64,000 nt of DNA from the NCBI RefSeq assembly GCF_001687665.2, contig NZ_CP016543.2, positions 310,001-374,000 of the forward strand, in the 5' to 3' direction. Below are positions 17,990-27,860 of the stretch, piece after piece (the stretch's first letter is position 1; every line of letters starts with the position of its first letter). A model generated the notes under the pieces. It did not search any database and was not told where the DNA came from. It saw nothing but the letters and a program-made list of their open reading frames with translations. The translations under genes were made by a program, and so were the position numbers. The DNA comes from Planococcus donghaensis. Lineage in GTDB: Bacteria > Bacillota > Bacilli > Bacillales_A > Planococcaceae.

Positions 17990-19134
17990 ATAATAAAGTA
18001 GTTGCGATGCTTTTAGCAGGCGGACAAGGAAGTCGACTTAAATCATTAACGTATACAATAGCCAAACCGGCACTTCCGTTTGGTGGGAAATATCGAATCA
18101 TCGACTTTCCTCTATCGAATTGCACCAATTCAGGAATCGAAACAGTCGGCGTTTTGACTCAATATCAACCCCATGTTCTGCATTCCTATATAGGACTTGG
18201 CACACCATGGGATTTGGATCGCCGCAATGGTGGAGTAACCATGCTTCCTCCTTATGCTGAAATAGATGGAAACAAGTGGTATGCAGGAACTGCAAGCGCA
18301 ATTTATCAAAACATCACTTTTCTTCAGTCATGCGATCCGGAATACGTACTGATTTTATCCGGAGATCATATTTATAAAATGGACTATGAAGTTTTGGTTG
18401 ATTATCACAAAGCACATGAAGCGGATGTAACCATTTCTGTACTAGAAGTGCCGTGGGAAGAAGCAAGTCGATTTGGGATTATTAATGTCGATGAAAACAT
18501 GAAGGTGCTGGAATTTGACGAAAAACCAGAAAATCCAAAAAGCAATTTGGCTTCAATGGGCGTCTATATATTTACATGGAAAAAACTAAAAGAATATTTA
18601 GAAGCAGATAATTTAAATGAAGAATCTTCCCATGATTTTGGGCATGACATTCTTCCGGCCATGATGGACAATGGGGATAAAATGATTGCCTATCCGTTTA
18701 AAGGATATTGGAAAGATGTTGGAACTGTAGATAGTTTCTGGGAAGCGAATATGGATTTACTGGATTTAAATTCTGGCTTGAATCTGCATGATTCTGGATG
18801 GCGTATTTATTCTTCGAATCCCCAACTTCCACCACAAGTTATTAACAAAACGGGCAATGTTCAATCCTCTATGGTAAACGAGGGGTGCGTTATTTCAGGC
18901 GATGTTACAAAGTCCATCATATTCCAAAAGGTAGTTATTGAAGAAGGTGCTGTAATTTCGGAAAGTGTCATCATGAGTGGAGTGACGATTCACAAAGGGG
19001 CTAAATTACATCGAGTGATTGTTCCACCCCAATTTGAAGTGCCGGAAGGATTTGAGGTAGTGGATCAACAGGACAAAGTGGTTCTCTTAACAGACGAAGA
19101 AGTAGAAAAATGGAAGGAGCGTGGCGAACGATGA
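17986..19134 (+). CDS. glgC: Glucose-1-phosphate adenylyltransferase, catalytic subunit
   Basis: 382 residues. Makes ADP-glucose from glucose-1-P and ATP, the committed step of glycogen synthesis. The N-terminal [14 protein letters not shown] is the nucleotide-binding loop, followed by [19 protein letters not shown] and the [10 protein letters not shown] loop. The C-terminus is a left-handed beta-helix (hexapeptide-like repeats from about residue 290). It starts at GTG in a GTGA overlap with glgB and its own stop overlaps glgD, so translation is coupled. Works as a heteromer with GlgD in Bacilli. Confidence 0.97.
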   Translation: MNNKVVAMLLAGGQGSRLKSLTYTIAKPALPFGGKYRIIDFPLSNCTNSGIETVGVLTQYQPHVLHSYIGLGTPWDLDRRNGGVTMLPPYAEIDGNKWYAGTASAIYQNITFLQSCDPEYVLILSGDHIYKMDYEVLVDYHKAHEADVTISVLEVPWEEASRFGIINVDENMKVLEFDEKPENPKSNLASMGVYIFTWKKLKEYLEADNLNEESSHDFGHDILPAMMDNGDKMIAYPFKGYWKDVGTVDSFWEANMDLLDLNSGLNLHDSGWRIYSSNPQLPPQVINKTGNVQSSMVNEGCVISGDVTKSIIFQKVVIEEGAVISESVIMSGVTIHKGAKLHRVIVPPQFEVPEGFEVVDQQDKVVLLTDEEVEKWKERGER

Positions 19135-20153
19135 ATTTACTTGCAGTAGTAGATGCCTCTATAAAAAAAGAGGGGTTGCAAGATTTAACGATGCAACGAA
19201 CTGTGTCGTCTGTTCCTTTTGCTGGACGTTATCGGTTAATCGATTTTACATTATCTAACCTTGTTAATTCAGGGGTAAGTACGGTTGGAGTATTTCCATC
19301 TTACCCGCTTGCTTCTTTACTAGATCATATTGGTGTAGGGAAAAGTTGGGATTTAGACAGAAGAAAGAATGGGCTATACTTTCTTCCGGTTACGCAGCGA
19401 GATGGTGGAATATCGAGTGTTGGAGCATTTGCTGGATTGGAAGAACATCTGCAATTTTTCACAAAGAGCAGCCAACCTTACGTAATTGTTACGAATAGCT
19501 TTATCGTTACTCAACTAGACTATAAAGACATGTTTGAAAAGCATATCAAATCAGGAGCGGACTTTACGGAAGCTATCAGCAAAGGAGTACAGTTAAAAAC
19601 GTATATTTTATCTAAAGAACTATTGATCGAACTAATTCAAACGTATCAAGATAAACAAGTAGTAAGCGTTGAAGATGTTGTTAACTTAAAGAAAAGTCCC
19701 TATACATTTAATGAGTATGAATACAAAGGTTATTTTGCGGTTATCGATTCGATTCAAAGTTATTTTGAAGCTTCAATGGATTTACTAAATGAAGATAAGA
19801 GAGAACAACTGTTTCTCGAAAATCGACCGATTTTCACAAAAGTGAAAGACGAACCACCAACACGGTATGTCAGTGGTTCACATGTTGAGCGTGCACTTAT
19901 CGCAAACGGTAGCACGATTGTGGGAGATGTAATTGATAGTCTTATAAGTCGTGGAGTGTATATTAAAAAAGGGGCACGTGTAGAAAATTGCATTATCATG
20001 CAAAAAAGTACAGTGGAAGAAAATTGCGACTTAGCTTATGTAATTGCTGATAAAGATGTATATATCGGCGAAGGAGTGGTGTTACACGGAACGCCAGAAC
20101 GACCGATTGTTCTCCGCAAAGGGGCAAATGTTACGAAGGAGGATATACGATGA
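19131..20153 (+). CDS. glgD: Glucose-1-phosphate adenylyltransferase, GlgD subunit
   Basis: 340 residues, a paralogue of GlgC. The catalytic loop GGxGxRL is absent (the N-terminus goes straight to [16 protein letters not shown]), while the fold elements [16 protein letters not shown] and the C-terminal beta-helix remain. In Bacillus and Geobacillus the non- or weakly catalytic GlgD raises the activity of GlgC. The ATG at 19131 overlaps the glgC stop (ATGA) and has GGAAGGAG upstream; an in-frame ATG at 19110 lies inside glgC without a site. Confidence 0.95.
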   Translation: MNLLAVVDASIKKEGLQDLTMQRTVSSVPFAGRYRLIDFTLSNLVNSGVSTVGVFPSYPLASLLDHIGVGKSWDLDRRKNGLYFLPVTQRDGGISSVGAFAGLEEHLQFFTKSSQPYVIVTNSFIVTQLDYKDMFEKHIKSGADFTEAISKGVQLKTYILSKELLIELIQTYQDKQVVSVEDVVNLKKSPYTFNEYEYKGYFAVIDSIQSYFEASMDLLNEDKREQLFLENRPIFTKVKDEPPTRYVSGSHVERALIANGSTIVGDVIDSLISRGVYIKKGARVENCIIMQKSTVEENCDLAYVIADKDVYIGEGVVLHGTPERPIVLRKGANVTKEDIR

Positions 20154-21577
20154 AGATTGTAATGGCAGCAGCAGAATGTGCGCCTTTTGCAAAAGCTGGA
20201 GGGTTAGCTGATGTATTAGGAGCATTACCGAAAGAGCTTAGCAGATTAGGCCATGAAATCACTGTAATTATACCCAAATATAGTGTGATAGCCGATAAGT
20301 ATGTGTCAGAATTTGTTCTTAAAGAAACAATCGAAATTCCTTTTAAAGGACAACAAAAAACCTTTCGAGTTTTTCAATACGAACAAGCTGGTGTTGACTA
20401 CCTTTTTATGGAACATAATGACTATTTTGAACGAGATCAAATTTATGGACAGTCAGACGATGCGGAACGTTATGCCTTTTTTAACCGAACCGTACTTGAG
20501 ATTGTTCAACAGCGTAACTTAAATCCAGACATTATTCATGTTCATGATTGGCATACGGCTGCAATTCCATTTTTATTAAGAGAAGATGCGCGTTATCAAT
20601 CGATTAAGTCAGCTAAAGCTGTTTTGACCATTCATAACCTGCAATTCCAAGGCAAGTACTCGAAACAAACGTTTTTAGAAAACTTCGAAATGGATGCACG
20701 TTATTATGACGAAGGACCGGTAGAGTGGGATGGCAATTTCAACGCGTTAAAGACCGGCATTTTCTATGCAGATAAAGTAACGACTGTGAGTCCTACTTAC
20801 CGAGATGAAATTTTAACCGATTTTTATGGCGAAAAGTTGAATGGCTTTTTACAAGAAAAAGAGCAAGATTTAATCGGGATTTTAAATGGCATCGATTTAG
20901 AAGTTTACAATCCAGCTGCGGATTCATCCATTGCACGAGAATTTGATGTAATGAGTATGGAAGGTAAGCAAGTTAACAAACGTGCTATTCAGTTGAAAGC
21001 AGGGTTGCCAGAGCGAGGAGATGTTCCATTATTAACGATGATCTCGAGACTCTCAGGACAAAAGGGCATCGATGTTTTGCAGGAAGTACTTCCAGACTTA
21101 TTATCAAACGAAGACGTTCAATTTGTATTATTAGGATCTGGAGAAGAGCAGTACGAAGCATTTTTCAAAGAACTAGACATTGATTTTCCAGGTCAAGTTT
21201 CAATCTATATAGGCTTTGATGAAGCGTTTGCCCATTTACTATACGCAGGAGCGGATATCTTCTTAATGCCTTCGCATTTTGAACCTTGCGGACTAAGTCA
21301 ATTAATCTCAATGCGGTATGGAACTGTTCCTGTAGCTAATAAAACAGGAGGATTAAAAGACACAGTAATAGAGTATGATGAAAATTTAAAATCAGGAAAT
21401 GGATTTTTAAGTGATTTTTCAAAAGACGAGTCATTTGATAGTGCTTTGCAGCGTTGCTTGAGTTTTTACCAACAGTCGGATCACTGGGAAGCAATCAAGA
21501 AAAACGGCATGAAAGGTGATTATTCTTGGTCGCGTTCTGCGGCAGAATACGCTGAACTTTATGAACGGCTAATTTAA
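20150..21577 (+). CDS. glgA: Glycogen synthase (ADP-glucose), GT5
   Basis: 475 residues, GT-B fold. Adds glucose from ADP-glucose to alpha-1,4-glucan ends. The signature KAGGL (15-19) binds the nucleotide sugar. HVHDWHTA lies in the N-terminal domain, and the C-terminal domain carries SRLSGQKG and the E-x7-E region FEPCGLSQLISMRYG. Start overlaps the glgD stop by ATGA. Length and all motifs are normal. Confidence 0.97.
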   Translation: MKIVMAAAECAPFAKAGGLADVLGALPKELSRLGHEITVIIPKYSVIADKYVSEFVLKETIEIPFKGQQKTFRVFQYEQAGVDYLFMEHNDYFERDQIYGQSDDAERYAFFNRTVLEIVQQRNLNPDIIHVHDWHTAAIPFLLREDARYQSIKSAKAVLTIHNLQFQGKYSKQTFLENFEMDARYYDEGPVEWDGNFNALKTGIFYADKVTTVSPTYRDEILTDFYGEKLNGFLQEKEQDLIGILNGIDLEVYNPAADSSIAREFDVMSMEGKQVNKRAIQLKAGLPERGDVPLLTMISRLSGQKGIDVLQEVLPDLLSNEDVQFVLLGSGEEQYEAFFKELDIDFPGQVSIYIGFDEAFAHLLYAGADIFLMPSHFEPCGLSQLISMRYGTVPVANKTGGLKDTVIEYDENLKSGNGFLSDFSKDESFDSALQRCLSFYQQSDHWEAIKKNGMKGDYSWSRSAAEYAELYERLI

Positions 21578-21592
21578 AGGGGCGTGCCAATT

Positions 21593-23980
21593 ATGTTTTC
21601 TTCCAAAGAAGAGTTCAAGAAAAGTTTTATCAATCGAATAGAAGCCAAAGGAACTGAAAAAAATTTAGAACTTGCGCATGAAACTTTATGGGAAATGACT
21701 TGTGAATGGGTTCAAGAAAGTTGGAAGCGCACCAACCAGTTATATGAAGAAAATCACGACAAACAGTTGTATTATATTTCAATTGAATTTTTAATTGGGC
21801 GTGTACTTGGACAAAACCTTTTAAATTTAAACTTTTACAATTTGGTCAAAGAAGGTCTTGATGAACTAGGGCTCGAGCTTTCTGAAATAGAGGAACTAGA
21901 AATCGAGCCGGGTCTTGGAAATGGTGGATTGGGAAGGTTAGCAGCTTGTTTCATGGACTCACTTGCCTCACTTGAATTGCCTGGACATGGCTATGGGTTA
22001 CGTTACAGAAGCGGTTTGTTTACGCAACATTTTGTGGATGGAAACCAAACAGAGCAGCCTACAAAGTGGATTAAAGAGAAGAATAATGTAGATATCCGTA
22101 GAGAAGACCTAGCAGTGGACATTCCTTATTATGGAGAAGTTCAATTAGTCATGGGAATTGATGGCATGCATACAAAAGTAGAAAATCCAGAATGGGTCAA
22201 AGCTGTACCGTATGATATACCAATTGTTGGAGCAAATGGTGGCACGGTTAATACACTTCGCTTATGGCAAGCGGAAGTTTCAGAACGTGCATCTTCCGTT
22301 GGCAAAGAGTATGCAGTTTATGAGCGTGAGACAGCTAAAATCACAGATCGTCTTTATCCTGACGACTCTCTAGAGGCGGGGAAAATATTACGCTTGAAAC
22401 AGCAGTATTTGCTTTGCAGTGCATCGCTTCAAAATATTATTAGCAATCATAAATCGTCTTTAGAGAAACTTCCTAACAGTATTGCCATTCAAATAAATGA
22501 TACGCATCCAGCTCTGGCCGTGCCAGAATTGATGCGCATCTTAATCGATGATTATACGCTAGACTGGGAACAAGCATGGGACATTACAACGCGTACGATA
22601 TCCTATACAAATCACACAATTTTAGAAGAAGCTATGGAAAAATGGGGCAGTCATTTAATCCAATCGTTATTGCCCCGAATTTATTTGATCATTGAAGAAA
22701 TAGATCGGCGCTTTAAAGAGAGCTTGCAAAACCAAGGCAAAGATGATGAAACTCTGCACAAATTGTCCATCATTGAAGATGGAGTTATCAAAATGGCAGT
22801 GTTAGCGGTAGTCGGCAGCTACAAAGTAAATGGTGTAGCAAAATTGCATACAGAGATTTTAAAGAAACGTGAAATGAAAGAATTGAACGAACAATTCCCT
22901 AACAAGTTTCACAATAAAACGAATGGCATTACACATCGACGATGGTTAATCAAAGCCAATCAAGAGTTATCGGGATTGATCACAGAAACCATCGGTTCGC
23001 AGTGGATGAAAGAGCCTGAGCGCTTGAGTGAGTTGCATTATTTCTCTCAAAACCAAAACTTTCTTCAAGATTTCCAAGAAATAAAAAGTTTGAAAAAAGA
23101 ACAGTTAATTCATCATCTTCAGCGAGATCAAAACATTATTGTGGATCCATCCTCTATTTTTGATATCCATATTAAACGATTTCATGGTTATAAACGGCAG
23201 TTGATGAACATTTTGCATATTCAAATGTTATACGACCGAATCAAGCGGGATTCTACTTATCGACCATATCCGCGTACTTTCTTTTTTGGTGGAAAAGCTG
23301 CGCCGAGTTATCACTTTGCAAAACAAGTGATTAAAATGATTAATACAGTAGCGAACAAAGTGAATAACGATCCTCTAGCCAGACAGCATCTGCATGTTGT
23401 GTTTGTTGAAAATTACAATGTGACCCACGCAGAATATTTAATCCCTGCAGCTGATGTGAGCGAACAAATATCGACGGCTTCTAAAGAAGCTTCTGGTACC
23501 GGGAATATGAAATTTATGATGAATGGTGCCCTGACAATTGGTACTTTTGATGGTGCGAATGTCGAGATATTTGAACAAGTTGGCCAAGAAAATGCGTTTG
23601 TATTCGGCATGAGAGCAGAAGAAGTAATGGACTATGAAAAAAATCATTCCTATGATCCGAAAGAAATAATTGAATCGGACGTAGAAATTAAGAAGTTAAT
23701 GGAAGAACTGGTTAAAGGCGATTGGACAGAAGGAAAAGCGAATGTTGACTTTATCGTGGGGCAGTTGTTGCATGAAGGAGATCCTTATTTTGTATTAAAA
23801 GATCTACAAAGTTATTCAAAAGAACATGAGAAAATCTTAGATGCCTATGCAAACCCAATTAACTGGGCAGAAATGGGTGTTAAAAATATAGCTGCTTCGG
23901 GTATTTTCTCCAGCGACCGCACGATTCAACAATATTCAGATGATGTTTGGCAGTTAACGAAAGTTCCCAGTATGTATTAG
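21593..23980 (+). CDS. glgP: Glycogen phosphorylase
   Basis: 795 residues, GT35. Releases glucose-1-phosphate from glycogen with a PLP cofactor. The PLP Lys640 lies in EASGTGNMKFMMNGALTIGT, and the GNGGLGRLAACFMDSLA and NGITHRRW segments typical of the family are present. The ATG at 21593 is 10 nt after AAAGGGG; the GTG at 21584 is too close to that site. Last of the classical glg genes, 15 nt after glgA; the SDR gene follows after 19 nt. Confidence 0.96.
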   Translation: MFSSKEEFKKSFINRIEAKGTEKNLELAHETLWEMTCEWVQESWKRTNQLYEENHDKQLYYISIEFLIGRVLGQNLLNLNFYNLVKEGLDELGLELSEIEELEIEPGLGNGGLGRLAACFMDSLASLELPGHGYGLRYRSGLFTQHFVDGNQTEQPTKWIKEKNNVDIRREDLAVDIPYYGEVQLVMGIDGMHTKVENPEWVKAVPYDIPIVGANGGTVNTLRLWQAEVSERASSVGKEYAVYERETAKITDRLYPDDSLEAGKILRLKQQYLLCSASLQNIISNHKSSLEKLPNSIAIQINDTHPALAVPELMRILIDDYTLDWEQAWDITTRTISYTNHTILEEAMEKWGSHLIQSLLPRIYLIIEEIDRRFKESLQNQGKDDETLHKLSIIEDGVIKMAVLAVVGSYKVNGVAKLHTEILKKREMKELNEQFPNKFHNKTNGITHRRWLIKANQELSGLITETIGSQWMKEPERLSELHYFSQNQNFLQDFQEIKSLKKEQLIHHLQRDQNIIVDPSSIFDIHIKRFHGYKRQLMNILHIQMLYDRIKRDSTYRPYPRTFFFGGKAAPSYHFAKQVIKMINTVANKVNNDPLARQHLHVVFVENYNVTHAEYLIPAADVSEQISTASKEASGTGNMKFMMNGALTIGTFDGANVEIFEQVGQENAFVFGMRAEEVMDYEKNHSYDPKEIIESDVEIKKLMEELVKGDWTEGKANVDFIVGQLLHEGDPYFVLKDLQSYSKEHEKILDAYANPINWAEMGVKNIAASGIFSSDRTIQQYSDDVWQLTKVPSMY

Positions 23981-23999
23981 AAATTGAAAGGGTGGCAAT

Positions 24000-24809
24000 A
24001 TGGCAGATCACGCATTTGATAATACTGACTTAACAGACTATAAAGCGAGTGGTGCGTTAGTCGGTAAAGTCGCAATCGTCACGGGTGCGAGCAGTGGCAT
24101 CGGTCAGGCGGTAGCAATTGCTTATGCAAAAGAAGGCGCAAGAGTCATCATTGGCTATCTCGGAGATGACGAAGGTGCTCAAAAAACCATTGAGTTGATC
24201 GAGGATTATGGTGGGGAGGCCAAAGCGCTAAGTGGTGATTTGGGTAAGTCGGAGAATTGTGACGCACTCGTACAATTTGCTTTGGCGGAATTTGGTCAAA
24301 TAGATATCCTCGTCAACAACGCAGGCTACCAATATCCTCAAACGTCTCCACTCGATATTACGGATGAACAACTTTTAAAAACATTTGAAATTAAAGCGTT
24401 TGCCATGTTTTATTTGACGAGAGCGGCACTTCCTCATTTAAAAAAAGGCTCACGAATCATCAATACAGCATCCATTAACGCTTACCGTGGGCACTCAGAT
24501 TTGATTGATTATTCCGGAGCGAATGGTGCGATGGTAGCTATGACTCGCTCGTTAGCACGCCGACTGGTGCGAGAAGAAATTGCCGTAAATGGAATTGCAC
24601 CGGGACCCATCTGGACTCCTCTCATCACCAAAACTTTTAGTGATTTAAATCCGAATGTCGGAGACGATTTTGGTGAAGATGTGCCGGCAGGACGACCTGG
24701 TCAACCTTACGAACTTGTGAAAGCTTATGTGTTTTTAGCAGATCCGCAAAATTCGTACATGACCGGGCAATTTCTGCATATGAACGGTGGAGACTATATG
24801 TCTACTTGA
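24000..24809 (+). CDS. SDR-family oxidoreductase (GSP39-like) with Lys-to-Asn catalytic change
   Basis: 269 residues, similar in layout to the B. subtilis general-stress SDRs (YdaD/YhxC group) with their extra N-terminal ~20 residues. NAD(P) site TGASSGIG, NNAG, Ser158 and Tyr171 are present with the correct 13-residue spacing. The fourth residue after the Tyr, normally the catalytic Lys of YxxxK, is Asn175 (codon AAT at 24522). An AAT/AAA-type single-base change would explain it. It follows glgP by 19 nt and precedes the operon terminator, so it is co-expressed with glycogen metabolism. Activity cannot be assumed. Confidence 0.85.
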   Translation: MADHAFDNTDLTDYKASGALVGKVAIVTGASSGIGQAVAIAYAKEGARVIIGYLGDDEGAQKTIELIEDYGGEAKALSGDLGKSENCDALVQFALAEFGQIDILVNNAGYQYPQTSPLDITDEQLLKTFEIKAFAMFYLTRAALPHLKKGSRIINTASINAYRGHSDLIDYSGANGAMVAMTRSLARRLVREEIAVNGIAPGPIWTPLITKTFSDLNPNVGDDFGEDVPAGRPGQPYELVKAYVFLADPQNSYMTGQFLHMNGGDYMST

Positions 24810-24810
24810 T

Positions 24811-24846
24811 AAAAGCAGGCCAAGAGAGCATCTTGGTCTGCTTTTT
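24811..24846 (+). terminator. Terminator of the glycogen operon
   Basis: AAAAGCAGGCCAAGA pairs with TCTTGGTCTGCTTTT (one G-T pair) around GAGCA, with a T-run. Confidence 0.85.
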
Positions 24847-24895
24847 CATGCGGTTTAGTATATGATAAAATTCACTAAAGAACGGGAGTGAGTTT

Positions 24896-26017
24896 TTGAA
24901 AAAAAGGATATGGATCTTACTACTGATAATTTTTAGTTTAGGCTTACTGACAGCTTGTACGGATAGAGCTGATCCACCAAAAGAAGCAAGTAAAGACAGT
25001 CAAAAAAACCAAGAAAAGGCAGAGCAGCCGATTGTTGTTGAAAACGATAAAGAAGTAATGCATGTCCATTACATCGATGTGGGTCAAGGAGATTCGACGT
25101 TAATAGAAGTTGAAGGATTTTCGCTATTAATTGATGCAGGAAATTGGAAATCAACTGAAGTAATCGATTACTTAAAGCAGCAAGAAATTAAAAATATTGA
25201 TATTGTTGTTGGGACTCATCCAGATGCTGATCATATTGGTCAGCTGGCACAAGTGATTGGGGAATTTGATGTCGGGGAAGTGTGGATGTCTGGCAATTCA
25301 AGTAGCTCTGCTACATTCATAAATGCGTTACAGGCAATCGAAGCAAGTGGAACAGAATATGTTGAACCGAGAACCGGTGATGTTTTTGATGTTGGCTCTC
25401 TTCAAATCGAAGTGCTGCATCCAAGTGAAATAAGCGGTGCTACCAACGAAGAATCCGTGTCGTTGAAAATGACTTATGGGGAGATTGAGTTTATCTTTAC
25501 TGGAGATGCAGGAGTTAGAGAAGAACAAGAAATGATCGACTCAAGCATTGATCTCAATGCAGAGATTTTACATTTAGGTCATCACGGTTCGAACACATCC
25601 ACAAGTTTGGCTTTTTTAAAGGCTGTGACTCCTGAAATAGCAATTTATAGTGCTGGAGCTGATAATTCATACGGACACCCACATGCAGAAGTAATTGCAG
25701 CTGTAGAAAATGCAGGAGCGGAAGTGTATGGAACAGATGTAAATGGCACAATTGTAGTGGAAACAAACGGTGAGACGTATAACGTTAATACGCAACAAGA
25801 AGGTGTGCCTACAGAAGGACAAAATCGATGTGTTGATATAAACATTGCGTCCTCAGCAGAATTACAAGAGATTTCAGGAATAGGCGAAACGTATGCAAAA
25901 GCGATTATTAACAAACGACCATTTGAAAATATAGAACAATTAGTCGACATTAAAGGAATTGGCCAAGGTACGCTAGATGCTATTCAAGATCAGGGCCTAG
26001 CTTGTATAGGAGGGTAA
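24896..26017 (+). CDS. ComEC-like MBL lipoprotein with C-terminal helix-hairpin-helix
   Basis: 373 residues. A lipoprotein signal ends in LLTAC, followed by a polar linker and a metallo-beta-lactamase domain (about 55-300) with H-x-D-x-D-H (THPDADHIG), FTGDAG and LGHHGSNTST, as in the extracytoplasmic domain of the competence protein ComEC/Rec2. The last ~60 residues are a helix-hairpin-helix pair (ISGIGETYAKAI, IKGIGQGTLDAI) like that of the DNA receptor ComEA. Both competence-type modules thus sit on one surface lipoprotein, suggesting an extracellular nucleic-acid hydrolase. TTG start with GGGAGTGAG upstream. Followed immediately by a DUF3006 gene. Confidence 0.85.
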   Translation: MKKRIWILLLIIFSLGLLTACTDRADPPKEASKDSQKNQEKAEQPIVVENDKEVMHVHYIDVGQGDSTLIEVEGFSLLIDAGNWKSTEVIDYLKQQEIKNIDIVVGTHPDADHIGQLAQVIGEFDVGEVWMSGNSSSSATFINALQAIEASGTEYVEPRTGDVFDVGSLQIEVLHPSEISGATNEESVSLKMTYGEIEFIFTGDAGVREEQEMIDSSIDLNAEILHLGHHGSNTSTSLAFLKAVTPEIAIYSAGADNSYGHPHAEVIAAVENAGAEVYGTDVNGTIVVETNGETYNVNTQQEGVPTEGQNRCVDINIASSAELQEISGIGETYAKAIINKRPFENIEQLVDIKGIGQGTLDAIQDQGLACIGG

Positions 26018-26022
26018 GGATA

Positions 26023-26283
26023 ATGAAAGGGATTTTGGACCGTATTGAAGATGAGCGATATGCAGTCATCTTAGTAGAAGAAGAAGGACTTGAATTGATC
26101 TTACCTGCCAATCGATTGCCAGCTGGTAGTCAAGTCGATTCCTGGTTTACAATAGATGTGGAAAATGGTCAGCTAGCAGTCACGTTAGACCACGAAACGT
26201 CCTTTATAAAAACAAGTCAGGCTGAAGAATTGATGGCAAGACTGAGAACAAAGAAAACGGGTAGCCGCTTTAAGCGGGAGTAA
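26023..26283 (+). CDS. DUF3006 domain protein
   Basis: 86 residues matching DUF3006: LDRIEDERYAVILVEEEG, then LPANRLPAGSQVDSW. These small beta-rich proteins commonly sit next to ComEC-type MBL genes, as here, where it begins 6 nt after the MBL stop with AGGAGGG upstream. The basic C-terminus (RLRTKKTGSRFKRE) could touch nucleic acid. No signal peptide, so it would remain inside while its neighbour is exported. Function unknown. ATG 26023 is chosen over upstream in-frame codons because of the ribosome binding site. Confidence 0.8.
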   Translation: MKGILDRIEDERYAVILVEEEGLELILPANRLPAGSQVDSWFTIDVENGQLAVTLDHETSFIKTSQAEELMARLRTKKTGSRFKRE

Positions 26284-26321
26284 AAAAGTCCAGATTCTCT
26301 AAGGAGAATCTGGACTTTTTA
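26283..26321. terminator. Terminator after DUF3006 gene (bidirectional)
   Basis: AAAAAGTCCAGATTCTC pairs with GAGAATCTGGACTTTTT around TAAG; it also lies at the end of the convergent DUF3219 gene. Confidence 0.85.
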
Positions 26322-26330
26322 AATTTAGAG

Positions 26331-26633
26331 CTAGTTGATTTCAGTCAATTCTAAATGATAATCAGCTACTTGATCCGGTTTGTACAAATCGGTAATCGAT
26401 GTGGAATAATCCGTAATGGAGGCGTTAAATTCGGCATCTAGAGCCGGTATACGGATTCGGAAATTCATTTTATACAAAAGGGTAGCAATGTGATGATACT
26501 CTTCGCTCGTAACGTTAAAGTCGAAGGTGATTTTTCGGTTGTGTTGGTGAGAGTTGGCCTCTTCATGCGTTTCTTCTTTAAAATTAGAAGCGTATACTTT
26601 TGTGTCATCAATCCAAATGATTGTGTTGGTCAC
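26331..26633 (-). CDS. DUF3219 protein (YkvR-like)
   Basis: 100 residues. The segment FNVTSEEYHHIATLLYK followed by ITDYSTSITDLYKP matches what I remember of B. subtilis YkvR, the founder of DUF3219, a small beta-rich cytoplasmic protein of unknown function. The GTG start touches the stop of the upstream acyl-CoA dehydrogenase gene (TAAGTG), with AGAGGGG 6 nt before it, so translation is coupled. There is an insertion of charged residues (about 17-33) at the N-terminal side. No functional link to the dehydrogenase is known to me. Confidence 0.72.
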   Translation of the reverse strand: MTNTIIWIDDTKVYASNFKEETHEEANSHQHNRKITFDFNVTSEEYHHIATLLYKMNFRIRIPALDAEFNASITDYSTSITDLYKPDQVADYHLELTEIN

Positions 26634-27800
26634 TTATTTCCCCTCTGTTTCCAATTGTTGAGTAAACTGCTGAATGGCTTTTATGGCCATTTGGCTTTTA
26701 ATCATATCTTCCATAGGTGGATTGTAAAGGCCAGCCCGAACATTAAGGTAATGGCGGTGCATCGGATTGCTTTCAGAAAGTGCACGAGATCCGACAATTT
26801 TCATCGCTTTGTCTACGATTTCCATAGCGGCATGGGTCACGGCTATTTTTGTTATATTTAACGCTTCATCCATTCCGGCTTTGTTGTCTGTTAAATTGTA
26901 ACGTTCTACAGTGCCATATAACAGATGCCGTGCGGTAGCTAACTGGAGTTCCATTTCACCGATCGTTTGTTGGATGGCCGGTGTCTGTGCAATGGGCTTT
27001 CCAAGTGATGCTGGGATGTAGTTTGCTGCAAACTTCACTGCATAAGCTCTTGCAGCGGCAGCAATGCCAATATAGCAGGCAGGAATATGAAGTAGCCAAC
27101 CTTTAGTAGATGCTGAAGTTCCTGAACGTTTTAGTGTATGTGTTTTGGGAATGCGGACATGATCAAGGATCAATGTGTGGCTTGCGGTGCCTCTCATCGC
27201 TAACATGTCCCACGTTTCATCTATTGATACTCCATCCAACTGCCGGGGGATCACAACTGTGATAACTTCATCATTTTCAGTGGTGGCCGTGACAAAAATA
27301 TAATCGAGTACAGGTGCCATGGAAGTGTAGGTTTTTTGCCCAGTAACAATATAGAAGTCACCATCACTAACAACAGTAGTGCGAGGCAATGCGCCTCTCG
27401 TAGGACTACCGGCGTTTGATTCTGTTGCAGCGGTATTAATAAATGCGCCATTAGCGATTTCGGTCATTAGCCAATCTGCAGGTTCTTCCAGCCAATGGCG
27501 ATTCTCAGCATACTCCAATACAATGCCAACATGCCATCCAATTGATAGAGCGGTCGCTCCAGAACCTTCCGCTATCGCTTCTTGGGCTAAGACGTATTCG
27601 TATAGCCCAAAGCCCTGACCACCATGTTCTTGGGGAAGGGTCAAGGTATGATAATTTATTTTTTTCAAATCGGTAATGTTTTCAAAAGGGAAAGAGCCGC
27701 GTTTATCCAGTTCCTTCTCGCGGGATTGGAAAATCGGTTGTAAGGAACGAATTTGATCAATGAGTAGTTGCTGCTGAGGTGTTTTGATAAATTGATTCAT
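26634..27800 (-). CDS. Acyl-CoA dehydrogenase family flavoprotein (YdbM-like)
   Basis: 388 residues of the acyl-CoA dehydrogenase fold: N-terminal helical domain, middle beta domain (INTAATESNAG, AMRGTASH) and C-terminal helical domain (MKIVGSRALSESNPMHRHYLNVRAG). The usual catalytic-base Glu region is not the standard one and the C-terminus resembles the SfnB/DszC/YdbM group, whose members may act as flavin monooxygenases or dehydrogenases. Strong GGAGGG before the ATG. It leads a two-gene unit with the DUF3219 gene. Substrate unknown. Confidence 0.8.
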   Translation of the reverse strand: MNQFIKTPQQQLLIDQIRSLQPIFQSREKELDKRGSFPFENITDLKKINYHTLTLPQEHGGQGFGLYEYVLAQEAIAEGSGATALSIGWHVGIVLEYAENRHWLEEPADWLMTEIANGAFINTAATESNAGSPTRGALPRTTVVSDGDFYIVTGQKTYTSMAPVLDYIFVTATTENDEVITVVIPRQLDGVSIDETWDMLAMRGTASHTLILDHVRIPKTHTLKRSGTSASTKGWLLHIPACYIGIAAAARAYAVKFAANYIPASLGKPIAQTPAIQQTIGEMELQLATARHLLYGTVERYNLTDNKAGMDEALNITKIAVTHAAMEIVDKAMKIVGSRALSESNPMHRHYLNVRAGLYNPPMEDMIKSQMAIKAIQQFTQQLETEGK

Positions 27801-27860
27801 AAACTAGACTCCCTCCTTGTTTTGCTAGATTGCTTAAAGTTTGTCGGAGCTAAACGGGCA

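Noticed and set aside
25645..25950. 101-codon minus-strand frame inside the MBL/HhH gene
   Set aside because: The sense strand has complete MBL and HhH motifs; the antisense frame has no RBS.
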